Counted from the first letter of the stretch, positions 12,001 through 21,496 are shown. The stretch: 64,000 bases of DNA from Massilia sp. KIM (GCF_002007115.1 NZ_MVAD01000001.1:1798001-1862000), one strand, 5' to 3'. Translations and numbers: made by a program. The notes: generated by a model from the sequence alone, not told the origin.

Positions 12001-13577
12001 TCGCGCTCGCGTTCCCGGTCGTCGAAGAGGCGCGCGCGGCGCCGCCCGCGCCCCCGGCGCTGGACGCCGCCAGGCCGGCGGCGCTGGTCGCCGACGACAA
12101 CGCCAGCACCCGCGAGGCCCTCGCCGCCCTGCTCGCGGCCGGCGGCTGGGAAGTCGACGCGCTGGACTCCGGCGAGGCCGCGCTCGCGCGCCTGCGCGCC
12201 GGCCGCCGCTACGCCCTGGCCTTCCTCGACAGCGCCATGCCCGACCTCGACGGCATGGGGGTGCTGGCGCGGGCGCGCGCCGGCAGGCTGGGGCCGCTGC
12301 CCCGGGTATGCCTGCTCGCGCCCGACCCGGACGCCCCGCGCCTGGCCGAGCTGGCGCAGGAACTCCAGGTCGAGGCGGTGCTCGGCAAACCCTTCACCCA
12401 GGGGGCGCTGCACGCGGCCTGCGCCCGCCTGCTGGACGGCGCCCAGGCCGACGAAGCGGCCCCCGCCCCCGCCCTGCCGCTGGCGGCGCGCCTGCAGGGC
12501 ATGCGCGTGCTGCTGGTGGAAGACAATCCGATCAACCAGGAAGTGGCCAGCTTCATCCTGAGCCATGCCGGCGCCAGCGTGGACATCGCCGCCAACGGCC
12601 GCGCGGCCCTGGCCATGCTGGCCGAGCGCGCCGCCTACGACGTGGTCCTGATGGACTTGCAGATGCCGGTCATGAACGGCTTCGAGGCGACCGCCGCGAT
12701 CCGCGCCGCCGGCATCGCGGTGCCGATCGTGGCGATGACGGCCAACGCCATGCCCGAAGACCGCGAGCGCTCGCTCGCGGCCGGCATGCAGGGACACCTG
12801 GGCAAGCCGATCGACGTCGACGAGCTGGTCGAGACCCTCGCGCGCCTGGCCCGCGCCGACGGCGCGCCGACCGGCGCGGCCGCCGGTAGCTCCGGCGCGG
12901 CCGCGGCGCCGCCGGCGGCCGCGCCGGCGGCCCCGCTGCCGGTGCCGGCGCGCCTGCCCGGCATCGACCTGCAGGCCACCCTGCCGCGCTTCGGCGGCAG
13001 CTTCGAGCGCTATGCGGCGGTCTACGCGCGCTTCGCCGCCAGCCGCGAGGCCACCCTGGGCGAACTGCGCGCCCTGGCGCACGCGGGAGAGCGCGTCGGC
13101 GCGCAGCAACTGGCGCACCGCCTGCGCGGGGTGGCCGCCAACCTCGGCGCCGAGGAAGTCGCGCGCCAGGCGCTGGCGCTGGAACAGGCCCTGCGCGACG
13201 CCGACCAGCCCACCGTGGTGCTTCGCCTGGCCGAGCTGGCGGCGGCCTTCGAGCTGGCCGCGAGCGGGGCGCGCGAACTGGACGATCCCTGCCCTGGCTG
13301 CCCGCCGGCCAGCCCCGGCGCGCGACCTGCTGATGGCCACGACAGCGGCGCCGGCGCGGACGGCGCGCCGCTGCACGAGGCACTGGCGCGCCTGCTGCAT
13401 TTGCTGGAGAATAACAACATGAAAGCCATCGCCGAATTCGAGGCCTTGCGCCCGGCGCTGGCGGCCAGCGCCGGCGTCGACCCCGCTGCCGCGCTGGCGG
13501 ACGCCATCGGCGCGCTGCGTTTCGAGCGGGCCGCGGCGCTCGCGCGCGACCTCATGCACGGGAGGGCGGCACCATGA
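9003..13577 (+). CDS. Hybrid sensor histidine kinase (sensor, three PAS, HisKA, two REC, HPt)
   Basis: A 1524-residue hybrid kinase. From the chosen start: membrane helix about 19-40, periplasmic sensor to about 285, second helix about 290-310, HAMP-like linker, three PAS domains (about 375-760), HisKA with His788 in [11 protein letters not shown], HATPase ([24 protein letters not shown]), a divergent REC, a canonical REC ([19 protein letters not shown]) and a C-terminal HPt ([13 protein letters not shown]). All elements of an ArcB/BarA-type phosphorelay are in one chain. The TTG at 9003 is preferred because GGGGGAG lies just before it; an in-frame ATG at 8931 is the alternative. The open frame extends far upstream, but that part is antisense-like and unrelated. 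It overlaps the next gene by ATGA. Confidence 0.88.
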   Translation: MPLPPIFSTRRRPTLPTIRSKLYTLVLACALPILIGYLALARDASVRERLHVSEDAHTVAEVLAAAVDRDLDSGETAARVLANSAMLARGELEAFHAAARRLLRPEFPAQSFSLSGPDGELLLHTRYPWGAPLPRPGNREGIRAVFASGDALASGLHRADPDQPYALTVDVPVWIEGKVRYVLSVQLRPRRLAELLENQRLPDGWIAEIYDRGRLMVSRSAEPDAHLGARMDQMLATALAQAGSGVARYDPGGDGAGFVAYARSPKHGWVVAIRYPPDAARELLGRSLATTMVAIAVLLAISLGLARALGGGIARAVQGLAGPAKNLGRGEPLVLPPPEIREVETVARSLQRVDAELQAYRTRLESLVAERTAELERSKAQLEIVYASAPVGLCFMDDQLRVVMINDYLAGMNALPPQAHVGHTLPELMGEVGAEFERNYRVARDTGRPLLEVEHSGEVPGAPGETRHWISSYYPVWGRERQLMGVSAVVLDITERKREEQRNRDNEEMFRALFEASGDAHVLLAFGAGYVSANHAAAELFGYPDVAALLEQSPISTSPPFQLDGRPSNEATMDYMRRTLAEGRCQFEWLHQRVDGSVFHADVLLNRVDIGGVGMMQGTIRDISERVAADAALRAAGERLAQRERFLRTITDNLPALVGYWDADERCRFANRAYLDWLGRDEDTTLGRSAAELLDPQDMREVRPHLDGVLRGEPQVFERRLARPGKPVIHALSTYIPDVDEAGKVRGFYMLHADVTDLKRTQSQLEEALHQAEAGNRAKGEFLANMSHELRTPMNAIVGLARLLEESQLGKRERGYLARIQTAARSLLGMLSDLLNFSRIEAGQLVLERTPFTLDRVLGNIAVLTASSAWAKGVEPVFAVAPDVPAALLGDPMRLEQVLLNLVGNAVKFTERGEIVLSIRVLARRPGEVELGFSVRDTGIGIPEEQQARMFEAFSQGDSSTSRKYGGAGLGLSIARRLVELAGGRLGLSSAAGAGADFHFALAFPVVEEARAAPPAPPALDAARPAALVADDNASTREALAALLAAGGWEVDALDSGEAALARLRAGRRYALAFLDSAMPDLDGMGVLARARAGRLGPLPRVCLLAPDPDAPRLAELAQELQVEAVLGKPFTQGALHAACARLLDGAQADEAAPAPALPLAARLQGMRVLLVEDNPINQEVASFILSHAGASVDIAANGRAALAMLAERAAYDVVLMDLQMPVMNGFEATAAIRAAGIAVPIVAMTANAMPEDRERSLAAGMQGHLGKPIDVDELVETLARLARADGAPTGAAAGSSGAAAAPPAAAPAAPLPVPARLPGIDLQATLPRFGGSFERYAAVYARFAASREATLGELRALAHAGERVGAQQLAHRLRGVAANLGAEEVARQALALEQALRDADQPTVVLRLAELAAAFELAASGARELDDPCPGCPPASPGARPADGHDSGAGADGAPLHEALARLLHLLENNNMKAIAEFEALRPALAASAGVDPAAALADAIGALRFERAAALARDLMHGRAAP

Positions 13578-14500
13578 GCTGGACCGACATGGCCCTGAAC
13601 GGGCGCATCCTGGTGGTCGACGACGCCATGGAGAACATCCAGATCCTGTACGGCGCGCTGCAGGACGAGCAGGAAGTGCTGTTCGCCCTCGATGGCCGGC
13701 GCGCCATCGAGCTGGCGCGCAGCCAGCATCCCGACCTGATCCTGCTCGACGCCGTGATGCCGGGGATGGACGGCTACGCCGTGTGCGCGGCCCTGCGCGC
13801 ATCCAGCGAGACGCGCGACATCCCGGTGATGTTCGTCACCGCCCTCAAGAGTCCCGAGGACGAAACCCGCGCCCTGGAAGCCGGCGCCGCCGACTTCATC
13901 ACCAAGCCGATCAACGCGGCCGTGGTGCGGGCCCGGGTGCGCACCCAGCTGACCGTCAAGCGCCAGGCCGACGCCCTGCGCGCCCTGAGCCTGACCGACC
14001 CGCTGACCGGGGTGGCCAACCGCCGCGCCTTCGACGAACGCCTGGTCACCGAATGGCGGCGCTGCGCGCGCGCCGGGCTGCCGGTGTCGCTGGTGCTGGC
14101 CGACATCGACCACTTCAAGATGTACAACGACCACTACGGCCACCCGGCCGGCGACGCCTGCCTGGTGCAGGTGGCGGCCGCGCTGCGGCGCGGCGCCGGC
14201 CGCACCCACGACCTGGTGGCGCGCTACGGCGGTGAGGAATTCGCGATCCTGCTGCCCCAGCTCGACGCCCACGGCGCCGAAGGGGTCGCGCGCCGCCTGC
14301 AGGACGAGCTGGCCCAGCTCGACCTGCCGCATGCGGCCTCGCCGACCGCGCCGCGCCTGACCATGAGCATGGGCATCGCCAGCCAGGTGCCGCGCGAAGG
14401 CCAGGCGCCGGACGCCCTGGTGGTCAGCGCCGACGCCCGCCTCTACCAGGCCAAGGACGCCGGCCGCAACTGCTACCGCGGCGAAGCGCCTCAGGGGTAG
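13574..14500 (+). CDS. Response regulator diguanylate cyclase (REC-GGDEF)
   Basis: 308 residues: an N-terminal receiver (ILVVDDAMEN, phosphoacceptor Asp in LLDAVMPGMDG, Lys in FITKPI) and a C-terminal GGDEF domain with intact ARYGGEEF. The RxxD inhibitory site (RTHD) lies five residues before it, so product feedback is expected. It makes cyclic di-GMP when phosphorylated. Translation is coupled to the hybrid kinase by an ATGA overlap, making the kinase's HPt the obvious phosphodonor. The 3' end overlaps the convergent MaoC gene by 10 bases. A plausible downstream receptor in this window is MshE. Confidence 0.92.
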   Translation: MSWTDMALNGRILVVDDAMENIQILYGALQDEQEVLFALDGRRAIELARSQHPDLILLDAVMPGMDGYAVCAALRASSETRDIPVMFVTALKSPEDETRALEAGAADFITKPINAAVVRARVRTQLTVKRQADALRALSLTDPLTGVANRRAFDERLVTEWRRCARAGLPVSLVLADIDHFKMYNDHYGHPAGDACLVQVAAALRRGAGRTHDLVARYGGEEFAILLPQLDAHGAEGVARRLQDELAQLDLPHAASPTAPRLTMSMGIASQVPREGQAPDALVVSADARLYQAKDAGRNCYRGEAPQG

Positions 14501-14946
14501 CAGCGCACCAGGAACTCGGCCGCGCACACCGGCTTGTCCGCGCCTTCGCGCTCGACCGCCACCTCCCAGGTCAGCTGCAGGCCGCCTGCCACCGGCTCCA
14601 CCGCGCCCAGGGTCCAGCGTCCCCGCACCCGGCTGCCGGCCGGCAGCGGACTCGGGAAGCGCACCTTGTTCAGGCCGTAGTTCAGGCCCATGCGCATGCC
14701 CTCGATGCGCAGCGCGCTCTCGAGCATGGCCGGCAGCAGCGACAGGGTCAGGAAGCCGTGCGCCACCGTGCCGCCGAAGGGCGATTCGCGCACGCAGCGC
14801 TCGGGGTCGGTGTGGATCCACTGGCGGTCCTCGGTGGCGTCGGCGAAGGCGTCGATGCGGGTCTGGCCGACCGCGAACCAGGCCGAGAGGGCGAGCTCCT
14901 GGCCCACCAGCGCCGGCAGCGCGGCGAACTCCAGGACCCGGCTCAT
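14491..14946 (-). CDS. MaoC-like hotdog hydratase
   Basis: A 151-residue single-hotdog MaoC-type protein started at the ATG giving MSRVLEFAALP. The hydratase motif is visible in FADATEDRQWIHTDPERC..SPFGGTVAHGFLTLSLLP, where the Asp and His are the usual catalytic pair. The family hydrates enoyl-CoA or dehydrates 3-hydroxyacyl-CoA. It ends four genes read leftward (two dehydrogenases, two MaoC proteins), overlapping the preceding MaoC by ATGA. Unlike that neighbour it keeps the full D.....H..P pattern, so it is the better candidate for the active member. Confidence 0.85.
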   Translation of the reverse strand: MSRVLEFAALPALVGQELALSAWFAVGQTRIDAFADATEDRQWIHTDPERCVRESPFGGTVAHGFLTLSLLPAMLESALRIEGMRMGLNYGLNKVRFPSPLPAGSRVRGRWTLGAVEPVAGGLQLTWEVAVEREGADKPVCAAEFLVRCYP

Positions 14947-15407
14947 GGCTTGTCCCCCGGCGGACGGCGGCCGAACATGGCCATGCCGTCCACGGTGCAG
15001 ACTTCCTCGCCGTGCTGGTTGGTGGCGATCCAGGTCGACCACACCACGCCGCGATCGGGCTTGGAGCTGGAGGCCTTGACCTGGCGTGTGCGGTAGCGCA
15101 CCCGCAGCGTGTCGCCGGGACGCAGAGGACGCAGCCAGCGCACCCCGTCCAGGCCGGGCGAACCCATGCTGGATGCGCCGGCCATCAGGCCGTCCACCAC
15201 CATGCGCATCATCATGGCGCAGGTGTGCCAGCCGCTGGCGATCACGCTGCCGTAGATCGAGGCGCCGGCGGCCTCCGGGTCGACGTGGAAGGGCTGGGGA
15301 TCGAAGTCGCGCGCGAAGGCGAGGATCTCTTCCTCGCTCACGATGCGTTCGCCCAGCTCGATCTCCTGGCCCGGAAAGAAGTCCTCGAAATAGCGCTCCC
15401 CGCTCAT
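14943..15407 (-). CDS. MaoC-like hotdog hydratase, second copy
   Basis: A 154-residue MaoC/hotdog protein started at MSGERYFEDFFPGQE. The motif FARDFDPQPFHVDPEAA..YGSVIASGWHT keeps an Asp/His pair, as in R-specific enoyl-CoA hydratases. It overlaps both flanking genes (ATGA with the dehydrogenase upstream, 4 bases with the MaoC downstream). Two hotdog proteins side by side often form a heterodimer, and this pair may do so. Substrate probably a branched or long acyl-CoA handled by the adjacent dehydrogenases. Confidence 0.85.
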   Translation of the reverse strand: MSGERYFEDFFPGQEIELGERIVSEEEILAFARDFDPQPFHVDPEAAGASIYGSVIASGWHTCAMMMRMVVDGLMAGASSMGSPGLDGVRWLRPLRPGDTLRVRYRTRQVKASSSKPDRGVVWSTWIATNQHGEEVCTVDGMAMFGRRPPGDKP

Positions 15408-16546
15408 GCCGCCTCCGCCCGGAACGCCGGCTGCGCCGCGAAGCGCGCCAGGTGGTGCTCGCTGTCGCCCAGGGTCAGCTCGATCATCGACAGGCGCTTG
15501 AAATAGTGCGAGGCCACCAGCTCGTCGGTCACACCCATGCCGCCGTGCAGCTGGATGGCCTGCTGGCCGACGAAGCGCGCCGCCTGGCCGACTCGGTACT
15601 TGGCCGCCGAGACCGCGCTGCGGCGCGCTTGCGCATCCCCGCTGGCCACGCGTACCGCCGCCAGCATGGCCATCGAGCGCGCCTGCTCCAGGTGGATATA
15701 CATGTCCGCCATGCGGTGCTGCAGCGCCTGGAACTTGCCGATCGGCGCGCCGAACTGCTGGCGCGTCTTGAGGTAGTCCAGGGTGGCCTCGAACAGCGCC
15801 TCCATCGCCCCCAGGGCTTCGGCGCACAGCAGGGCCGCGCCGTAGTCGTGGGCGGCGTCGAGGATGGCGCCGCCCTCGCCCTCCGGGCCGATCAGGCTGG
15901 CCGCCGGCAGCCGCACGCCGTCCAGGCGCACGTCGGCCGCGCGCTGGCCGTCCAGCATCCGGTAGCCGGTGACGCTCAGGCCCGGGGTGTCGGCGGGCAC
16001 CGCGAACAGGCTCACGCCCGCGGCCTCGCGCTGACCGCCGCCGCTCCTGGCCGAGACCACCAGCAGGCCGGCGGCCGCGCCATGCAGCACCACCTTCTTT
16101 TCGCCGTCCAGGAGGTAACCGTCGGCGTCGCGCCGGGCGCGGGTGGCGATGTCGAAGGGGTCGTGGCGCGACTGGCGCTCGCCCAGGGCGCAGGCCAGCT
16201 TCAGCTCCCCGGCCGCGACCTGCGCCAGCAGCGCGCCATGGCCGCCGCCCAGACGCAGGAACTCCGCGCCCAGCACGGTGGCGAAATAGGGCTCGACCAC
16301 CAGGCCGCGTCCGAGCTCGCGCATCACGACGAACATGTCCTGGGCGCTGCCGCTGAAGCCGCCATGCTCCTCGGGCACGGGCAGCGCCGTCATGCCCAGT
16401 TCGGCCAGGGTGGCCCAGGCCGCGTCCGAGGTGCCGGCGGGCGAGGCGACGATGGCGCGGCGCTGCTCGGCACCGTAGTCGCGCCCTATCCAGCGCCGCA
16501 GGGCGTCGGCGAACTGCTGCTGCTCTTCCTTGAATTCGAAGTTCAT
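15404..16546 (-). CDS. Acyl-CoA dehydrogenase (divergent subunit type)
   Basis: A 380-residue acyl-CoA dehydrogenase family protein with FKEEQQQFADALRRWIGRDY at the N-terminus and QLHGGMGVTDE..ASHYFKRL at the C-terminus. The middle FAD-contact region is less conserved (LACALGERQSRHDPFD in place of a clear TEP..GSD motif). Such divergent forms commonly pair with a canonical dehydrogenase as an alpha2beta2 heterotetramer, for example in sterol side-chain oxidation. The canonical partner is the gene 10 bases upstream. That functional parallel is inference. Confidence 0.85.
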   Translation of the reverse strand: MNFEFKEEQQQFADALRRWIGRDYGAEQRRAIVASPAGTSDAAWATLAELGMTALPVPEEHGGFSGSAQDMFVVMRELGRGLVVEPYFATVLGAEFLRLGGGHGALLAQVAAGELKLACALGERQSRHDPFDIATRARRDADGYLLDGEKKVVLHGAAAGLLVVSARSGGGQREAAGVSLFAVPADTPGLSVTGYRMLDGQRAADVRLDGVRLPAASLIGPEGEGGAILDAAHDYGAALLCAEALGAMEALFEATLDYLKTRQQFGAPIGKFQALQHRMADMYIHLEQARSMAMLAAVRVASGDAQARRSAVSAAKYRVGQAARFVGQQAIQLHGGMGVTDELVASHYFKRLSMIELTLGDSEHHLARFAAQPAFRAEAA

Positions 16547-16556
16547 CGGTCGTCCC

Positions 16557-17747
16557 TCACAGTCCCAGGATCATCTGGGTGATGATGTTGCGCTGGATTT
16601 CGTTCGATCCGCCGTAGATCGAGGTCTTGCGGTAGTTGAAGTAGTAAGGCGCGAGCGGCGCGGCGTCGTCGTCGCCGGCGATGCTGTGCTCACGCTCGCC
16701 CTCCAGATACGCAGGGTCGAAGGGAAAGGCCATCGGACCGGCGGCATCGAGCATCAGCTCGGTCAGGGCCTGCTGCACCTCGGTGCCCTTCACCTTCAGC
16801 ACCGAGGCCTCGGGCCCGGGCGCATGATCCGGGCGGGACAGCACGCGCAGCACCGTCATCTCGAGCGCCATCAGCTCGATCTCGACCGCCGCCACACGCG
16901 CGCCGAACAGCGGATCCTCGAGCAGCGGGCGGCCGTTCCTCTGTTCGCGCATGGCCAGGCGCTTGACGAAGGCCAGCTCGCGGCGCGAGCGGCCGACCGC
17001 GGCGATGCCGGTGCGTTCGTGGCCGAGCAGGTACTTGGCATAGGTCCAGCCCTTGTTCTCCTGGCCGACCAGGTTGGCCACCGGCACGCGCACGTTGTCG
17101 AAGAAGACCTCGTTCACTTCGTGGTCCTCGTCCAGCATGATGATCGGGCGCACCGTGACGCCCGGCGCATGCATGTCGATCAGGAGGAAGGAGATGCCCT
17201 CCTGCTTGCGCACGCCCGGATCGGTGCGCACCAGGCAGAAGATCATGTCGGCATGCTGGGCCAGGGTGGTCCAGGTCTTCTGGCCGTTGACCACGTAGTG
17301 CTCGCCCTCGCGCACGGCGGTGGTCTTGAGGGAGGCCAGGTCGGAGCCGGCGCCCGGCTCGGAATAGCCCTGGCACCACCAGTCCTCGCAGGACAGGATG
17401 CGCGGCAGGTAGTACTCCTTCTGGGCCTGGGAGCCGAAGGCCATGATGACCGGGGCCACCATGTTGACGCCGAAGGGCATGATGGGCGGCGCGCCCGCCA
17501 GCGCGCACTCTTCCTCGAACAGATGGCGCTGCACCGGCGTCCAGCCGGGGCCGCCGTATTCGACCGGCCAGGCCGGCGCCACCCAGCCTTTGGCCGCGAG
17601 GATCTTGTGCCAGCGAACGTAGTCGTCCTTACTCAGGCGCAGGTGCTTGCGCACCTTGTCTTGCAGATCGGGGGGAAGATGGGAATCGAGGAAGGCGCGG
17701 ACCTGGTCGCGAAAGGCCAGGTCCTCGTCCGAGTAGTGCAGGTCCAT
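16557..17747 (-). CDS. Acyl-CoA dehydrogenase (canonical subunit type)
   Basis: A 396-residue dehydrogenase with an N-terminal helical domain, QGYSEPGAGSDLASLKTTA and NGQKTWTTLAQHAD at the FAD/substrate site, and the C-terminal YGGSNEIQRNIITQMILGL, all typical of complete family members. First gene of a four-gene leftward operon (two dehydrogenases, two MaoC). With the rightward phosphotransferase-dehydrogenase pair it frames the hybrid kinase and cyclase. No regulator of fatty-acid type is seen nearby. Confidence 0.9.
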   Translation of the reverse strand: MDLHYSDEDLAFRDQVRAFLDSHLPPDLQDKVRKHLRLSKDDYVRWHKILAAKGWVAPAWPVEYGGPGWTPVQRHLFEEECALAGAPPIMPFGVNMVAPVIMAFGSQAQKEYYLPRILSCEDWWCQGYSEPGAGSDLASLKTTAVREGEHYVVNGQKTWTTLAQHADMIFCLVRTDPGVRKQEGISFLLIDMHAPGVTVRPIIMLDEDHEVNEVFFDNVRVPVANLVGQENKGWTYAKYLLGHERTGIAAVGRSRRELAFVKRLAMREQRNGRPLLEDPLFGARVAAVEIELMALEMTVLRVLSRPDHAPGPEASVLKVKGTEVQQALTELMLDAAGPMAFPFDPAYLEGEREHSIAGDDDAAPLAPYYFNYRKTSIYGGSNEIQRNIITQMILGL

Positions 17748-17804
17748 GTCGTCTCCTTGTTATCGTCGCCTGGAAAAGCACGATCGTTCACAAGGATTGT
17801 ACAT

Positions 17805-17833
17805 GACAAACCGGCCACCATGGAGGTGGCCGG
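17805..17833 (-). terminator. Putative intrinsic terminator after the PEP-CTERM gene
   Basis: A perfect 9-bp stem (CCGGCCACC with GGTGGCCGG, 5-base loop) at 17811-17833, followed on the minus strand by TTTGT. It lies just past the stop of the PEP-CTERM gene and before the dehydrogenase operon. The U-tract is short, so efficiency is uncertain. Confidence 0.6.
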
Positions 17834-17856
17834 CGCTGGGCTTTCGGGCCCGGGAA

Positions 17857-18612
17857 TTACTGCTTGCGGCGGCGGCTCAGGCCACCGGCGCCCAATAGGC
17901 CGGCCAGCAGCAGGGCCACCGAGGACGGCTCCGGCACGGCGGCCGGATCGTCCTCCAGCTCGCCCGGCACTTGGACCGGCAGGCCAGGCAGGTTGCCAGC
18001 CGGCTGCTCGCCCGGGTTCACGGCGCCGTCGTCGCCGACCGGCAGGGTGACGCCACCCTGGTCGCCGCCGGGGCCGGGAGTGGCGCCGCCCGGCGTCGTG
18101 CCGCTGCCCGGGGTGGTGCCGCCGCCGGCCGGCGGCTTGCCGCCGGGTGCGCCGCCCGGCGCGCCGGGGACGCCGACAGGTGCGCCAGGTGCGCCCGGCG
18201 CGACGCCCGCGTTGCCGTCGGTGATGATCACGCCTTCCGAGGAGCCGACCACCGAGACGCCGTTGCCGAGGCGGGCCGCCAGCAGGCCGTGGCCCGAACC
18301 CAGCAGGTAGGTGCCTTCGATGCCGCGCTCGAAGAAGAGCGTGGTTTGGCCATTGGATTGGCTCAGGCTGGCGCTTGCCTTGCCATACAGAACGTCGCTC
18401 AGGCTGGCGCTGGTCCCGCCTGCGGTGTGGGAAATCCCGCCGATCAGGTTGAGGTTGCCCGAGAGGACGCCCGAGCCGAGCACGTCAGTTCCATTGCCTG
18501 TCGTCCATCCCGACAGAAAACCCGGCTGAGTCTGCGCGGTCGAAACGACCTCAGCGTGGGCAACACCTGCGCCGGCGAGCAGCGCGGCAATAACGAGGCG
18601 GCGGATTGTCAT
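17857..18612 (-). CDS. PEP-CTERM sorting-domain exported protein with collagen-like segment
   Basis: 251 residues from an ATG with an AAAGGAG site 8 bases upstream (an in-frame ATG nine codons earlier is less likely). Signal peptide MTIRRLVIAALLAGAGVAHA, a beta-rich body of about 110 residues, a Gly/Pro-rich stretch at roughly 130-205 with GAPGAPG and GVPGAPGG runs, then the C-terminal tripartite PEP-CTERM signal: VPEPS, hydrophobic helix, RRRKQ. Such proteins are cleaved by an exosortase and exported with exopolysaccharide production. The exosortase itself is not in this window. The body has no recognised catalytic motif. A hairpin terminator follows. Confidence 0.85.
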   Translation of the reverse strand: MTIRRLVIAALLAGAGVAHAEVVSTAQTQPGFLSGWTTGNGTDVLGSGVLSGNLNLIGGISHTAGGTSASLSDVLYGKASASLSQSNGQTTLFFERGIEGTYLLGSGHGLLAARLGNGVSVVGSSEGVIITDGNAGVAPGAPGAPVGVPGAPGGAPGGKPPAGGGTTPGSGTTPGGATPGPGGDQGGVTLPVGDDGAVNPGEQPAGNLPGLPVQVPGELEDDPAAVPEPSSVALLLAGLLGAGGLSRRRKQ

Positions 18613-18664
18613 TGCGATAACTCCTTTGTTGGTAGTCAATTATTATTATTACAACGGTAGAGTT

Positions 18665-18673
18665 ATCCTAGCA
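18665..18673 (-). promoter_or_regulatory. Candidate extended -10 promoter of the PEP-CTERM gene
   Basis: On the minus strand TGC precedes TAGGAT, an extended -10, about 53 bases upstream of the ATG. The leader it would produce contains an ATT/AAT triplet run (about 18639-18652). No good -35 is visible. Weak evidence. Confidence 0.35.
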
Positions 18674-18969
18674 TAGCTCTGAGAAAATGAATTCTTCTGC
18701 GAAATCAAATCGTGCGCACTGTTGTATTGCTGAGTTGTAGTTTGATCTGACTCAAGTTCAAATCAAGAAAGAATGATTGATCTATTCTTAGGCCGCGATT
18801 CGGCACTGCCATTCACGCAACACGCGCGGGGTGGGAGGAGATTAATTCTGGACAAACGCACAAGCCGAGAGGATTTCGACTTTCCTAGCGTATGCATGCT
18901 CGACAGTCTGTTAAGTGACGCACCTTCGGCAGCAAATGAACCTTGCGGGACTGGTAACATCTTTTGCCC
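18674..18969. other. Intergenic region without a recognisable gene
   Basis: About 300 bases, noticeably AT-richer than its surroundings, between the PEP-CTERM promoter area and the prc terminator. Short frames exist but lack ribosome sites and the strong third-position GC of real genes here. I see no other signal in it. Confidence 0.6.
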
Positions 18970-19005
18970 AAAAAAAACGGCTGCGTTCCTGGGAACGCAG
19001 CCGTT
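18970..19005 (-). terminator. Intrinsic terminator of the prc gene
   Basis: A perfect 13-bp stem with a 4-base loop (AACGGCTGCGTTC paired with its complement), followed on the minus strand by a run of eight T residues at 18977-18970. It is 35 bases past the stop of the Prc-like gene. A textbook Rho-independent terminator. Confidence 0.93.
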
Positions 19006-19039
19006 GTCGGGCGCACTGCGGGGCTGTCGCCCCATCCGC

Positions 19040-21325
19040 TCAATTGCGCGGAGGCGTTGCCATATAGGGCATGGCGCGGGTCGCCAGGCGGGTGTCGGTC
19101 TTGAGCATGCCCACCTCGTCGGCCAGGATGTTGGCCGCTTCCTGGAGCAGCACGTCCTTGGCGTCCTTGGCGGCCTTCTCGGCCTCGAGCTCGGCCTGGA
19201 GATTGCGCTCGTCCGCCTGCAGGCCATCGTCCTGGCGCGGTGCGCCGCGCAGAGCCACCACCGACTTGGCCGGCTTGGTCGCATCCGGCACCTTGGCGCG
19301 CGCCTCCTTGCCGCCCGGCGCACGCGCCGGCTCGTCGGTCGGGGCGCCGGTCCCGGCGGCCAGGCGCGCTTCGCGCAGCTTGGCGCGGGCGTCCTGGGCG
19401 TCGCGTTCCTTGCGGCGCACGGTTTCGTTCAGCGAGATCGCGTTCTCCTTGCGCAGGCGCAGCACCTCGGCGATGTCTTCCTGCAGAAACTGGAAGTCCT
19501 TGTCCTTGGCGATGCGGGCCTCGTGACGCTTCTGCAGTGGAGCGATCAGCTCCTTCAGGTCGCCGGCCGGCAGGTAGGTCGCCGGCTTGATCGCCACCCA
19601 GGGCAGCGCATTGTCGTAGGACGACTCGCCGAAGTTGTCGACGTCCGACAGCACAGGCAGCTTGATGTCCGGCGTCACGCCGCGCAGCTGGGTGGTGCCG
19701 CCATTGATGCGGAAGAACTGGGCGATGGTCATCTTCAGCTCGCCGTAGCGCACCTTGTCGCTCTGCGAGAAGCGGTCGAGGTCGATCAGGGTCTGGACCG
19801 TGCCCTTGCCGAAGCTCGGCTCGCCGATCACCAGGCCGCGGCCATAATCCTGGATCGCGGCCGCGAAGATCTCGGAGGCCGAGGCCGAACCGCGGTTGAT
19901 CAGGACGCCCATCGGGCCGTCCCAGGCCAGGCCGGGAACGGTGTCTGCTTCGACTTCGACGCGGCCCTCGGCGGTGCGCTGCATGACCACCGGTCCCTTG
20001 TCGATGAACAGGCCGGTCAGCTCGATCGCCTCGATCAGGGAGCCGCCGCCGTTGTTGCGCAGGTCGATCAGGACGTTGTCCACCTTGTCCTTCTTGAGCT
20101 CGCCCAGGATGCGGGCCACGTCGCGGGTGGCGCTGCGGTAATCCTTGTCGCCCTTGCGGCGCGCCTCGAAGTCGAGATAGAAGGTCGGCAGCGAGATCAC
20201 GCCGATGCGGCGCTCGACGCCGTTGTCCTTGACCTTGATGATCGACTTCTTGGCGGCCTGCTCTTCCATGCTGATCTTCTTGCGCACCATGGTCACGGTC
20301 ACGTGCTTGGCGTCCGGTCCGCCGTCGCCGGGGATCACGTCCAGGCGCACGGTGCTGCCCTTCTCGCCGCGCACCAGCGCCACCACGTCGTCCAGGCGCC
20401 AGCCCAACACGTCGGTGAAGGGCGCGTTGCCTTGCGCCACGCCGACGATGCGGTCGCCGACCTTGAGCTTGCCCGATTTCTCGGCCGGGCTGCCCGGCAC
20501 GATCTCGCGGATGATGGTGTAGTCGTCGCGCGACTGCAGCACCGCACCGATGCCTTCCAGGGACAGGCGCATCGAGATGTCGAAATTGTCGGCCGAGCGC
20601 GGGCCCAGGTAGTTGGTGTGCGGCTCGATCGCGGTGGCGTACGCGTTCATGAACATCTGGAACACGTCTTCGTTGTTCAGCTTCTTGATGCGGGTGACGT
20701 AGTTGTCGTAGCGCTTCTCCAGCGTTTCGCGGATCGCCTTGTCTTCCTTGCCGGCCAGCTTCAGGCGCAGCCAGTCGTTCTTGACGCGCTTGCGCCACAG
20801 GTCGCGGATCTCGTCCTCGGACTTGGCCCAGGGCGCCTTCTCGCGGTCCAGTTGCAGGGTTTCGTCGCTGCTGAAATCGAACTTGGTCTTGAGCAAGTCC
20901 TTGGCGTAGGCCATGCGCTCGGCAAAGCGCTGCTGGTACACGTTGTAGATCGCGAACGGCACCGTCAGGTTCTCGCTGTTGATCGCGTCGTCCATCTTGG
21001 TGCGCATGGGCGCGAACTGGTCGATGTCCGCTTGCACGAAGTACAACTTCTCGCTGTCCAGGGCCTCGAAGTAGTTATCGAAGATCTTGACCGACATCGT
21101 ATCGTCCAGGGGCACCGCCTTGTAGTGGTAGCGCGCCAGCACCCGCGAAGCCCACAGCGCGGCCTGGGTCTGGGCGGCGATCGGTTTCATCTGGGAGCCG
21201 GCTGCGGCGGCGCTGGGGGCGGCGGTGGCGAGTGCGGCGGGCGCGGCGGCCTTTTCGGGCTGGGCCGTCACCACATGAGCGGACATCGCGAAAGCCATGG
21301 CGGCGATGAACACATGCTTCTTCAT
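19040..21325 (-). CDS. prc: Tail-specific periplasmic protease Prc (S41A)
   Basis: 761 residues from the ATG giving MKKHVFIAAMAFAMSAHVV, a signal peptide, so periplasmic. Family S41: an N-terminal helical region, a PDZ domain (about 240-330, GIGAVLQ..DDYTIIREIVPGSPA), then the catalytic core with GSASASEIFAAA and the Lys in PSFGKGTVQT, the Ser/Lys dyad. A long C-terminal extension with charged helices matches the DUF3340-type tail of Escherichia coli Prc. Such proteases trim PBPs and degrade lytic enzymes such as MepS with the NlpI adaptor. The region rich in K, R, A after residue 640 is probably disordered. A strong terminator follows. Confidence 0.93.
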   Translation of the reverse strand: MKKHVFIAAMAFAMSAHVVTAQPEKAAAPAALATAAPSAAAAGSQMKPIAAQTQAALWASRVLARYHYKAVPLDDTMSVKIFDNYFEALDSEKLYFVQADIDQFAPMRTKMDDAINSENLTVPFAIYNVYQQRFAERMAYAKDLLKTKFDFSSDETLQLDREKAPWAKSEDEIRDLWRKRVKNDWLRLKLAGKEDKAIRETLEKRYDNYVTRIKKLNNEDVFQMFMNAYATAIEPHTNYLGPRSADNFDISMRLSLEGIGAVLQSRDDYTIIREIVPGSPAEKSGKLKVGDRIVGVAQGNAPFTDVLGWRLDDVVALVRGEKGSTVRLDVIPGDGGPDAKHVTVTMVRKKISMEEQAAKKSIIKVKDNGVERRIGVISLPTFYLDFEARRKGDKDYRSATRDVARILGELKKDKVDNVLIDLRNNGGGSLIEAIELTGLFIDKGPVVMQRTAEGRVEVEADTVPGLAWDGPMGVLINRGSASASEIFAAAIQDYGRGLVIGEPSFGKGTVQTLIDLDRFSQSDKVRYGELKMTIAQFFRINGGTTQLRGVTPDIKLPVLSDVDNFGESSYDNALPWVAIKPATYLPAGDLKELIAPLQKRHEARIAKDKDFQFLQEDIAEVLRLRKENAISLNETVRRKERDAQDARAKLREARLAAGTGAPTDEPARAPGGKEARAKVPDATKPAKSVVALRGAPRQDDGLQADERNLQAELEAEKAAKDAKDVLLQEAANILADEVGMLKTDTRLATRAMPYMATPPRN

Positions 21326-21496
21326 TCTTCGTTTCTCCGAAGGGATACTGTTGCAGGCGCCGGGCGCCAGGTGTGGCAAGGCCGGCGCAGGCCGGTCCCA
21401 CCACGCTTTCGGCCCATTCTACAGGAAGGTGCAGGCAAGCAGAGCGGCTTTGTGCGCCGGGAAAGCTCCAGCTTAAGGCTGGCATAAGCCAAGTAT

